Source: an uncultured Eubacteriales bacterium (lineage in GTDB: Bacteria > Bacillota > Clostridia > Christensenellales > CAG-917). Taken from it: a stretch of DNA of 64,000 bases. Both the position numbers and the translations under genes were made by a program. The notes under the pieces were generated by a model that was not told the DNA's origin, made no database searches, and was given only the letters and a program-made list of their open reading frames with translations. The stretch is from assembly GCA_900544575.1 (NCBI GenBank), contig UQVO01000001.1, forward strand, positions 1 through 64,000, written 5' to 3'. Shown in pieces: positions 30,045 to 38,400 of this stretch (positions are counted from its first letter, which is position 1; each line of letters begins with the position of its first letter).

Positions 30045-31778
30045 TCAGAAAGGCAGGTCCTCGTCCTCTTCGTCGTCGGAGTATTCGTCCTCATACTCCT
30101 CGTCGGCGAGTTCTTCCGCGGAGTCGTCGTATTCGTCGCCGTCGTCTTCCGACGTTTCGTCGTTTTCCGCCGCTTCCTCTTCTTCCGTATCGAAGGGAGG
30201 CGCGTCGTCGTCATCGGGCGCAGGTGCGGCGTCACCGAACGAAGCCGCGTCGCCGAACGGCATAAGTCCGTCGTCCGTTTCGGTGACATCCTCCAAAAAC
30301 GCGTCTTCCCCGTCGTCACGGACGGGCGCGTTTTTCTCCTCTTCGCGCTCCTCCTCTTTGGCTACGGCCGCCGCATAGTCGGGACGGGGCGAAGGCGCGG
30401 GCGCGGCAGACGGCGCGGAAGACGGCGCGGGCATAACTCCGTCCACACATTCGCGGAACGTCGTCGTTGCGCCCTCCCATTCCAGATTTATGTCGCCTAT
30501 CGGGCCGTTTCTGTTTTTGCGTATCAAAAGCTGAATGAGGTTTTCGGGCACGGCGGGATTGAACTGATTCTCGCGGTGCAGGAACATAACCATATCCGCG
30601 TCCTGCTCTATCGCGCCCGACTCGCGCAGGTCGCTGAGTTTGGGCGTGTGGTCGTTGCGCTGTTCCACTCCTCGCGACATCTGCGAAAGCAGAACTATCG
30701 GCACGTCCAGCTCTTTTGCGTAAATCTTCATACTTCTGGACATCTCGCTGACTTCGAGCTGTCTGCTCTCGTTTGCGCGTCCCCTGCCGCCGTTGCTCAT
30801 CAGTTGGAGATAGTCTATGATGATGAGGTCAAGCCCGCTTTCGCGTTTCAGCCTGCGGCACTTGGAGAGCACGTCCGTCGGAGTGTTCATCGAGTAGTCG
30901 TCTATGTAAAGGTTGGTCTCCGAAAGCCGTCTGTACGCGTCGTAAAGTTTGCCCGTATCGGCGGGCGTGAGCCCTCCCCACTGGTCCATCGCGGAAAGCG
31001 ACACCTTGGACACATATGCGAGCGTACGCTTGACGAGCAGATGCGCCGGCATTTCGAGGGAGAATATCGCCACGGTCTTGTTGTGGTTGAGGCAGGCGTT
31101 TGCCGCAATGTTGAGCGCAAACGCGGTCTTGCCGACGGAAGGACGGGCGGCTATGAGAATGAGCTCGCCCGGTTTGAACCCTCTGGACATCCTGTCCAGC
31201 GACGGGAAATCCGTGTTGACCACGTTCTTGGAAACAACACCCGCCTGCGCGTCCTGAATGTTCTTCATCGCGACGCCGAGAGCGACGTCCGCACGCACGA
31301 GTTCCTTTTCGCTGATGTCTTCGGAGATGGAATATATCTCTCTTTCGGCATTGAGCAGCGCGTCCGTGCCGTCCACGGACTCGTAGCCCTTTTTCGCAAT
31401 ATTGTTGCCCGCCGAAATGACGCGGCGGATGAGAGAATCGCGCTTGACTATGTCGGCATAGTGGTCGCCGCTCGCCGCGGAAGGCACGCTGTCAGCAAGT
31501 TCGGTGAGATAATCTATGCTGCCCGCTTCGTCGAGTTTGCCGTGCTGTTCAAGCATATCGGCGACGGACACGGTGTCCACGGGCTTGGAAGCCTCCTGCA
31601 ACTCCCGCATTGCGGCGAACACAAGCCTGTTGGCGGCAATGAAAAAGTCGCTCTCCCTGAGCGTGGGAATGAGCAGGTCCGCAGCGTGGTTGTCAATGAG
31701 TATAGAGCCGAGCAACGCCTGCTCGGCTTCGGGATTGTGCGGCATCCCTTTGTAGGTCACATTGTTTTTTTCCGCCAT
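30045..31778 (-). CDS. dnaB: Replicative DNA helicase DnaB with SSB-like acidic C-terminal tail
   Basis: 577 residues. The N-terminal primase-interacting domain (NPEAEQALLGSIL) and RecA-like motor are normal: Walker A ARPSVGKT (211-218), Walker B DYLQLM (322-327), LSQMSRGVEQR. The helicase should end near residue 447. From 450 a tail of 128 residues follows: Ala/Pro/Ser-rich to about 470, then highly acidic, ending EDEDLPF. Two further acidic-x-Pro-Phe motifs occur at 502-508 (DDGLMPF) and 522-529 (DDDDAPPF). The tip resembles the SSB C-terminal peptide. The ATG at 31778 has GGAGAAG upstream and begins 22 bases inside the preceding gene. Confidence 0.96.
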   Translation of the reverse strand: MAEKNNVTYKGMPHNPEAEQALLGSILIDNHAADLLIPTLRESDFFIAANRLVFAAMRELQEASKPVDTVSVADMLEQHGKLDEAGSIDYLTELADSVPSAASGDHYADIVKRDSLIRRVISAGNNIAKKGYESVDGTDALLNAEREIYSISEDISEKELVRADVALGVAMKNIQDAQAGVVSKNVVNTDFPSLDRMSRGFKPGELILIAARPSVGKTAFALNIAANACLNHNKTVAIFSLEMPAHLLVKRTLAYVSKVSLSAMDQWGGLTPADTGKLYDAYRRLSETNLYIDDYSMNTPTDVLSKCRRLKRESGLDLIIIDYLQLMSNGGRGRANESRQLEVSEMSRSMKIYAKELDVPIVLLSQMSRGVEQRNDHTPKLSDLRESGAIEQDADMVMFLHRENQFNPAVPENLIQLLIRKNRNGPIGDINLEWEGATTTFRECVDGVMPAPSSAPSAAPAPSPRPDYAAAVAKEEEREEEKNAPVRDDGEDAFLEDVTETDDGLMPFGDAASFGDAAPAPDDDDAPPFDTEEEEAAENDETSEDDGDEYDDSAEELADEEYEDEYSDDEEDEDLPF

Positions 31779-32404
31779 TTTCTTCTCCGGACAATGAGTA
31801 CGACTGCGACGCACACCGCGAGCGCGGCGACCGCAGAAGCTGCCAGCACCGCATACCACGCGCCGCTGACGGGCGAACGCAAAGTCGCCTCGAACGTCAC
31901 CTCGCCGTCTGTCGGGGACGCGGTGACTGTGTGCAGATACACCCCGTCGCTCTCCGACCTTTCGCCGTCGGATGCGATGCTTTCGTTCATTGTAGCATAG
32001 ACGAAAACGATTTTCAAGTTTTCGTACGAAGCGCCCGTTTCCGCGGGCGCGCAAGCGAGAGCGGTTTCCGCCGCGGAAGCGGCGTCGAAACGCACCCCGT
32101 AGCCGCTCACTCTGTAAAACGCGCCGTCGGACACTGCGTAGGACACCGTTTCGCAAGCCGCCTCGGCATACACCGTCTCCGTCTGCGCGGTGGTGAAAAG
32201 CGCATATACGCTTCCGTCCTCATCCGTCCGCCAGCCGTAAAGCCGCATCACGGAGACGGCATACTCCGCTCCGCCTTCGTCCGCAGGCGCGCCGCAGGCG
32301 GCAAGGCACAGCACGGAGAGCGCAAGCACGGCAACCGCCGCAAACGTGCGCGCAAAACGTCTTATCCCGCCCCTGCGGGCGTCCGCCGTGCCGCCGCGCG
32401 TCAT
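31757..32404 (-). CDS. Small lipoprotein with C-terminal membrane anchor, unknown function
   Basis: 215 residues. Signal peptide with lipobox LAAC (Cys37), about 130 extracytosolic residues of mixed beta character, then a helix (WYAVLAASAVAALAVCVAVVLIV) and RRRKWRKK. It has the same topology as the larger protein at 21452. The start overlaps the pepF stop (ATGA) and the end overlaps dnaB by 22 bases, so it is coupled to both. Nothing in it suggests an enzyme. Confidence 0.72.
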   Translation of the reverse strand: MTRGGTADARRGGIRRFARTFAAVAVLALSVLCLAACGAPADEGGAEYAVSVMRLYGWRTDEDGSVYALFTTAQTETVYAEAACETVSYAVSDGAFYRVSGYGVRFDAASAAETALACAPAETGASYENLKIVFVYATMNESIASDGERSESDGVYLHTVTASPTDGEVTFEATLRSPVSGAWYAVLAASAVAALAVCVAVVLIVRRRKWRKKTM

Positions 32405-34212
32405 TTCCGTTTCATTCCCGCGGCACCCTCTTCGTACATCTTTTCGAGCTCGTCGAGAGTGTCCGCAAACTCCCTCATCGCGCGCTCGTACGGCGCGTCG
32501 GATTCCAGCTCGACTTCCGCCAGGCGCAGTATGTCGAGAGGGGGCAGACTGCCGCCCGCGGAGAGGAATTTCTTGTACTTCTCGAAATACTCCGCTCCTC
32601 TTTCCGTCAGGTTGTCTGCAATGGTCACCGCGGCGGTTAGCCCCGTCGCGTACTTGTAAACGTAGAAGGAAGAATAGAAGTGCGGGATGCGCGCCCATTC
32701 GTAGCGTATCTCGTCGTTGTGCTTCACAGCCCTGCCGTAATATTTCTTGTTGAGCGCTAAGTATGCGGCGCAGAGCGCGTCCGCCGTGACGGGCTCTCCC
32801 CTCTCCGCAAGCGCGTGCGCCTCCGCCTCGAACTCCGCAAACATCGTCTGACGGAAGAGCGTGGTGCGGAACATATCGAGATAATAGCTGAGCAGATACA
32901 CCCTGTCCTTGCCCTCCGCGGTTTTGAGCAGATGTTTGAGCAGCAGGACTTCGTTGACCGTGGAGGCAATCTCCGCGACGAAGATTTCGTATCCCGCCTT
33001 TTCTTCGGGCTGGTTGGCATTGGAATAATAGGAGTGGATGGCGTGTCCGAGTTCGTGCGCGATGGTGAAGACGTCGTGCGTGGTTTCGGTGTAATTCAGC
33101 AGCACGAAAGGATGCACGCCGTAACAGCCCCAGCTGTACGCTCCGCTGCGCTTGCCGCGGTTTTCGTACACGTCCACCCAGCCGTCCGTAAATGCGGAGG
33201 CAAGAATGTCGCCGTACTCGCTTCCCATAACTTTAAGTGCCGATTTGACCGTTTCAACTGCTTTTTCGTACGGCATCGCAAGTTTCGCCTCATCCACGAG
33301 GGGGACGTGCAGGTCGTACATATTCAGCTCTTTCACGCCGAGCATTCTGCGGCGGAGAGCGACGTAACGGTGCAGAGATTTAGTCCCTCTGCCCACCGCT
33401 TCGAGGAGTTTTTCGTAGCAGGTCGGCGGCACGTTTTCGGCAAACATACTGCGCTCCAAGGAAGACTTGAAACCGCGTATCTTCGCAAAGAACCAATCCT
33501 TTTTCACGTTGCCGGCATAGTTTGCGGCAAGGGTGTTGATGTGCGCGCGGTATGCGCCGAACATACTCTCGAACGCCGCCTTGCGCACCTTCTGCGACGG
33601 GTTCTGCAACAGCAGGGAATAGGTCCCGTGGCTGACTTCCACCTTTCTGCCCTTGTCGTCCCTGACGTCTTCGAATTTCACGTCCGCGTTGTCGAACATC
33701 GAAAAGACTTCCTCTGCCGTATCCGCGAAAATGCCCGCTTCGCGCAGCAGTTTCTCCTCTCTTTCGGGCAGGATGATTTCCTTGTTGCGGATGACTTCGC
33801 CGAGCATCACCGACCAGTCGGAAAACTTCTTTTTGCCCGCAAGTTCTTTCAGCTTCTCTGCGGGGAGCGAAGCGAGTTCGGGCGTCAGAAAGGACGTGAG
33901 CGACGAAAGGCGCACGGCAAGCGAGTCCGCCCTGTCGGTCATCCCCTGATAGAGCGCGACGCGGGTATCCTCGTCGCGGCGCATACGCGCATACTGATAG
34001 AGCTTGGAGATGTCGTGCGAGAGGGACGTGTCGAATTTCAGGCAATCGTACAGCGCGTCCTCGTCGGCGAGTCTGCCCTTGTAGGACAATATCCCGCCCA
34101 TACGCTCGGAGAGCGCGAAAAAGCACTCTTCCCACGCCTCGTCCGAGGGAAAGATGTCTTCCAGCCGCCATTTGTACTCTGCGGCGATTTCGTTTCTGTT
34201 TCTGAGTTTCAT
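32401..34212 (-). CDS. pepF: Oligoendopeptidase F (M3 family)
   Basis: 603 residues, the usual length. The zinc motif is HELGHAIH (an HExxH), with the downstream metal Glu in the GYEIFVAEIAS segment. The N-terminal domain begins RNEIAAEYKWRLEDIFPSDEAWE, typical of PepF. It cleaves oligopeptides in the cytoplasm. It heads the pepF-lipoprotein-dnaB unit; the 173 bases upstream contain no promoter I can defend, only an AT-rich stretch near 34255-34290. Confidence 0.96.
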   Translation of the reverse strand: MKLRNRNEIAAEYKWRLEDIFPSDEAWEECFFALSERMGGILSYKGRLADEDALYDCLKFDTSLSHDISKLYQYARMRRDEDTRVALYQGMTDRADSLAVRLSSLTSFLTPELASLPAEKLKELAGKKKFSDWSVMLGEVIRNKEIILPEREEKLLREAGIFADTAEEVFSMFDNADVKFEDVRDDKGRKVEVSHGTYSLLLQNPSQKVRKAAFESMFGAYRAHINTLAANYAGNVKKDWFFAKIRGFKSSLERSMFAENVPPTCYEKLLEAVGRGTKSLHRYVALRRRMLGVKELNMYDLHVPLVDEAKLAMPYEKAVETVKSALKVMGSEYGDILASAFTDGWVDVYENRGKRSGAYSWGCYGVHPFVLLNYTETTHDVFTIAHELGHAIHSYYSNANQPEEKAGYEIFVAEIASTVNEVLLLKHLLKTAEGKDRVYLLSYYLDMFRTTLFRQTMFAEFEAEAHALAERGEPVTADALCAAYLALNKKYYGRAVKHNDEIRYEWARIPHFYSSFYVYKYATGLTAAVTIADNLTERGAEYFEKYKKFLSAGGSLPPLDILRLAEVELESDAPYERAMREFADTLDELEKMYEEGAAGMKRK

Positions 34213-34334
34213 AGCACCTCTTATGACCGCGTCGCATACGCGCGGGCGCGGACATAATAATTATTTTGTTTCAAACGCTCTTTAATCCCGCGCGGACAAA
34301 ACAAGCGCGAAATTGCTTTTCCGCAAAGTGCGAA

Positions 34335-34360
34335 GCATCCCCGCGCACGCGCGGAGATGC
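34335..34360 (-). terminator. Hairpin after the membrane metallophosphoesterase
   Basis: An 11-bp stem with one G-U pair and a CGTG-type loop, 26 bases after the stop at 34386. No proper U-run follows on the minus strand, so its strength as a terminator is doubtful. Confidence 0.4.
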
Positions 34361-34385
34361 CCTGCCCTCATATTCCCGTTACGGC

Positions 34386-35951
34386 TTATTGCCAAACGAG
34401 ATTTTCTTCCGTTTCTCCCTGATAGGGACGCTGACGCGCATCGAAGCTGCCGTCCGGATTTATCCTTATCTCCGTGCCGCCGCGCTGTTCGATGTCGCTC
34501 GCAATTCCCACATACGCGAGATAGTCTATGCTCATCCCGTAAGTGAGGCGGATGGTCTTCGACTCTTCTTCGCCGTCCGCATCCTTTACTGACACGGTGA
34601 CGTCGATTGCGAAGGTGTTGTAATGGTCGTGGCCGCAGAAGGTGCCCTGTCCGCCGTGCAGAAGCATCGTTTCGAAAGTCAGGCAGTCGTTCACGCCGGG
34701 GAAGGATTTCTCGCCGCTTTCGCCCGCCTGTCCGAAGACGTAATGCACGTTTTCGGTGTCCTGATGCCCGTTGTTCTTATACTCGTCCCAATACCTGCCG
34801 TATTCCGTGAGCGGGATGTGGAAGAACAGCAGATTCTTGACCTGCGCGTCTTCCGCCGCGACGCCGTATTCCACATTCTTCGCGGTGAGCTTGTCCATCT
34901 CTTCCGCATACCAGTCTATCTGGTCCTGGTGGATGTTGTCGTACTTCCACGCGATGCCGAAATAGTCGCCGTCGGTGTAGGAGTGGGAGTCGATGGTGAC
35001 GAGCGCCTGCGTGATTTTGGTGGAGTTGAGATTGGCGTTGTAGGAGTCAAGGTCGGTGACGGTCACGCCGTCCGCGACGGGATGTCTGACCACATACACG
35101 TTGTTGCCCTTGCCCGCGATGTCTTCCGGACCTTCGAGGAAGAGGCAATGCTCGTACTTCTCGTCCATATACACCATACTCGCGATTTCTTCACGGGTGT
35201 AAAGGCTGTAAATCTCGGTGTCGTGGTTGCCGAAACAAACCGTCCAGTATACTCCGAGCTGCTCCATAAGCTCGGCGAACATCTCAGCCTCGCGCTTATT
35301 GTCGAAAGTGCCCGCCTGGAAGGGTACGGGATACGCCACGTCGCCCGTGATTATGACGAAATCGGGCTTGACGCGCTGCACCACGGTGCGCACGGCGTCG
35401 ATTGCCCACCTGTCTTTCTGCGCCGAAAACGCACCCGCGCCGATGTGGACGTCGGTGAGTTGCAGCACGCGGAATTCCGTCTCCGCGTCGGGCGCGACGA
35501 ATTCGTAGTAACCCGTGTCGCTGTCTTCGGCGTCGATGAGCGTGAACGGACTGTCATAGTCGACGGCTTCGACGGTGGCTATGTAATCGAAATTGCCGCT
35601 GTAACCCACCCAGCTGCACAGAGCGCATATGGCGAAGAACACCAGCACGACGCCGAACACCGTGCCCGTGATGATGAGGTCGCGTATGGTGCGGCGCCTC
35701 TTCTGTTCGGGTGTCATATCCTTGCGGCGCAGCCTCTTCTTGCGTTTGGACGGTTCTTTCTCGGAGAAAAAGTCCTCCTCGTTCTCCGCCGCGTCGCCGG
35801 GAACCTCCGTCTGCTCCGCGGCTTCCGTGTCTGCCGCCGTATTTTCCGCCGCGGTCGTCTCATCCGCGGCTGCTTCGGCAGCTTCGTTGTTTTCTGCGGG
35901 AGGCGCCGCCTCCTGCCCGGGAAGGTTGTTCTTTTCGTCTTCCGGTCTCAT
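34386..35951 (-). CDS. Membrane-anchored metallophosphoesterase
   Basis: 521 residues. A long Ala/Glu-rich, acidic cytoplasmic region (1-65), a basic stretch (KRKKRLRRKD), one membrane helix (about 92-112), then an extracytosolic calcineurin-like phosphoesterase: LTDVHIG, TGDVAYPV, CFGNHDTE, FFHIP and CGHDHYN carry the dimetal ligands. The substrate is unknown. It is the last gene of a unit with the cation diffusion facilitator, overlapping it by 4 bases, and has AAGGAGG before its ATG. A related enzyme, but lipid-anchored, lies at 60440. Confidence 0.9.
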   Translation of the reverse strand: MRPEDEKNNLPGQEAAPPAENNEAAEAAADETTAAENTAADTEAAEQTEVPGDAAENEEDFFSEKEPSKRKKRLRRKDMTPEQKRRRTIRDLIITGTVFGVVLVFFAICALCSWVGYSGNFDYIATVEAVDYDSPFTLIDAEDSDTGYYEFVAPDAETEFRVLQLTDVHIGAGAFSAQKDRWAIDAVRTVVQRVKPDFVIITGDVAYPVPFQAGTFDNKREAEMFAELMEQLGVYWTVCFGNHDTEIYSLYTREEIASMVYMDEKYEHCLFLEGPEDIAGKGNNVYVVRHPVADGVTVTDLDSYNANLNSTKITQALVTIDSHSYTDGDYFGIAWKYDNIHQDQIDWYAEEMDKLTAKNVEYGVAAEDAQVKNLLFFHIPLTEYGRYWDEYKNNGHQDTENVHYVFGQAGESGEKSFPGVNDCLTFETMLLHGGQGTFCGHDHYNTFAIDVTVSVKDADGEEESKTIRLTYGMSIDYLAYVGIASDIEQRGGTEIRINPDGSFDARQRPYQGETEENLVWQ

Positions 35952-36814
35952 TGTCCCTCCTTGAATTCCGCAAACGTCACGGCAATTCCGTGCTGCCGTG
36001 CCACAGCGGATATCTTATTTTCCGCGGCAGACCTGTCTTCCTGCCGCACGTTTTCCTCAAAAGTCAGTTCCACGACCGCTTCGGCATATTTGGTGCCGAA
36101 ATCATACACTCTCACGCGCGCGTCCGTCACGCTTTTCTGCGCAAGACACAGCTTTTTAAGCCCGCCGACCCGCCTTTCGTCCGCTCCGCCCGCGAGCCTC
36201 ACGAACTCGCCGACGAAAAGTTTTACGCCTGCGGCAATCATCACCGCGCTGATTATCAGCCCTATCACCGCGTCTATCGGGAAAGAAATGTAACGCGAGA
36301 GGAAGAGCCCCAAAAGCGCGAACGTGGTTATGCACGCGTCGAGGACGCTGTCCAGCGTCTGCGCTTTGAGCACGTCGGAGCGGTATTTTACATAGGACAG
36401 ACGGAACATAACGGCAAGCCCGATTTTGACCGCAATCGTCGCCGCGATAATCCCGAACTGCACCCACGAAAACGTGATGACGGGATGATAGAATATCCTG
36501 TCCAGCGCGGAATACGCAAAGCCGCCGCCCACCGCCATAATGATGATTGCCATAATGAACGTGACGATGTACTCCACTCTGCCGAACCCCGCGGGGAACT
36601 TTTCCGTGGGAGCCTTGTTCTCCACGGCAAAGCCGACCGCCGCGCCCGCGTTGGAGAGCACGTCGCCGAAATTGTTCACGCCGTCCGTGATGATGCTGAG
36701 GCTGTTGGTGTAAATGCCCGCAAGCACCTTGACTATGCCCAGCCCCATATTTACGGCGCTGGCGGAGGACGACACCGCAATCTTTATTTTTCTTTCGCGA
36801 ACCTTGTCGTTCAT
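35948..36814 (-). CDS. Cation diffusion facilitator family transporter
   Basis: 288 residues from the ATG at 36814 with AGAGGG upstream; the longer frame belongs to other genes. Six membrane helices with the CDF metal sites: helix 2 SLSIITDGVNNFGD and helix 5 LDSVLD, then a C-terminal cytoplasmic domain. It probably exports a divalent metal such as Zn, Mn or Fe. The helix-5 site is Asp-x3-Asp rather than the His-x3-Asp of zinc exporters, which is more common in manganese or iron members; this is a hint only. Confidence 0.92.
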   Translation of the reverse strand: MNDKVRERKIKIAVSSSASAVNMGLGIVKVLAGIYTNSLSIITDGVNNFGDVLSNAGAAVGFAVENKAPTEKFPAGFGRVEYIVTFIMAIIIMAVGGGFAYSALDRIFYHPVITFSWVQFGIIAATIAVKIGLAVMFRLSYVKYRSDVLKAQTLDSVLDACITTFALLGLFLSRYISFPIDAVIGLIISAVMIAAGVKLFVGEFVRLAGGADERRVGGLKKLCLAQKSVTDARVRVYDFGTKYAEAVVELTFEENVRQEDRSAAENKISAVARQHGIAVTFAEFKEGQ

Positions 36815-36876
36815 TGCCCTCTTGTTGCCGTCCGGTTTGCACAAACGGCATTTTATCGGCCGAAATCGGCGGATAA

Positions 36877-38364
36877 TCAGTTGTTGTAGAGATGATTGTC
36901 CAGAAATTCGGGGTCGCAGGTCAGATTGACGCCGAGTTTTCTGAACGGGTTTTCGTCCGCTTTCAGCAGCATATGCGAGGAGTGCGCTTCCATCCCCGAA
37001 AGCTCGGAGAGCTTTTCCGTCGCGCGCGCCGCGTTGGCGTCCGTCGCCGCGCATATGGACAGCGCGATGAGCGCTTCGTCCAGCGTCAGCGGATTCTCGC
37101 GCTCGTTGAGTATCTTGGTTTTGAGGTCGAGAATAGGCCCTATGACGTAAGGCGAGATGAGCTTCACCCCGTCGTCGATGCCCGCAAGCACCTTGACCGC
37201 ATTGAACACGCACGCCGCGGACGCGCTCATCATTTCCGTATTCTTGCCCGTCACTATCCTGCCGTCGTCAAGCTCAATCGCGACCGCGCCGCGACCTCCG
37301 TTGCAGTCGCTCTTTGCCCGCGCCGCCGCCACGACTTTCCTGTCCGCGGGAGATATTCCCAGCCCGGACATAAGGAATTCCAACCTGTGCACGGTGGACG
37401 GCTTCGCCGTGCCGTTCTTGTAATCCACCAATGCCTTGAAATAACGGCGGATGACTTCCTGCTTGCTCGCTTCGACGCACGCGTCGTCGTCCACTATGCA
37501 GTACCCCGCCATATTCACGCCCATATCAGTGGGAGAACGGTACACAAGTTCCGACCCCGAAATTTTGGTCAGTATGCTGCGCACGACGGGAAACACTTCT
37601 ATGTCGCGGTTGTAGTTGACCGCCATCTTCCCGTACGCTTCGAGGTGGAAATTGTCCACCTTGTTGACGTCTTTCAGGTCCGCCGTCGCCGCTTCGTACG
37701 CGACGTTCACGGCGTGACCGAGAGGCAGGTTCCATATCGGGAAAGTCTCGAACTTGGCATATCCCGCCTTTATGCCGCGCTTGTACTCGTGGTAAAGCTG
37801 GCTGAGGCAGGTGGCGAGTTTGCCGCTGCCGGGACCGGGAGCCGTCGCGACCACGAGAGGACGCGAAGTGGTTATGTAAGGATTTGCGCCGTAGCCCTCG
37901 TCCGAAACGATGGTGTCTATCTCGTGGGGATACCCTTTCGTGGGACGGTGGAGATAGACCTTTATGCCGCGGTTTTCCAGCTTGTATTTGTAGGCGAGCG
38001 CCGCCTGCTGGTCGCAGTACATCGTTATGACGACGCAGTTGATGAAGATGCCCATCCCGGAGATGTTGTCTATCATCCTCTCCACTTCGCTGCCGTAAGT
38101 AATGCCGTAGTCCGCGCGCACTTTGTTCTTTTCTATGTCGCCCGCATTGATGCAGATGATGAGTTCCGCCTTGTCGCGGAGCTTTTGCAGCAGCTTTATC
38201 TTCGCCGCCTTGTCGAAACCGGGCAGCACCCTCGCCGCGTGCAGGTCGTCGAACAGTTTGCCGCCGAATTCCAGATACAGCTTGTCGAACTTCGAAATGC
38301 GCTCCAAAATCTGTTCGGACTGCTTGCGCATATACATTTCGCTGTCGAAACCTATTCTTTTCAT
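36877..38364 (-). CDS. DUF1846 domain protein
   Basis: 495 residues, full length for DUF1846, an NTPase-like cytoplasmic family of unknown function widespread in Firmicutes. The start MKRIGFDSEMYMRKQSEQILERI and the internal TAPGPGSGKLATCLSQLYHEY (a P-loop-like segment near residue 172) are typical. GAGGAT precedes the ATG. It lies 36 bases after the topoisomerase A subunit and 62 before the metal transporter, in one run. Confidence 0.92.
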   Translation of the reverse strand: MKRIGFDSEMYMRKQSEQILERISKFDKLYLEFGGKLFDDLHAARVLPGFDKAAKIKLLQKLRDKAELIICINAGDIEKNKVRADYGITYGSEVERMIDNISGMGIFINCVVITMYCDQQAALAYKYKLENRGIKVYLHRPTKGYPHEIDTIVSDEGYGANPYITTSRPLVVATAPGPGSGKLATCLSQLYHEYKRGIKAGYAKFETFPIWNLPLGHAVNVAYEAATADLKDVNKVDNFHLEAYGKMAVNYNRDIEVFPVVRSILTKISGSELVYRSPTDMGVNMAGYCIVDDDACVEASKQEVIRRYFKALVDYKNGTAKPSTVHRLEFLMSGLGISPADRKVVAAARAKSDCNGGRGAVAIELDDGRIVTGKNTEMMSASAACVFNAVKVLAGIDDGVKLISPYVIGPILDLKTKILNERENPLTLDEALIALSICAATDANAARATEKLSELSGMEAHSSHMLLKADENPFRKLGVNLTCDPEFLDNHLYNN

Positions 38365-38400
38365 ATCCTCTGTATTTCCTCTCGAAACTTTATTCCTCTT

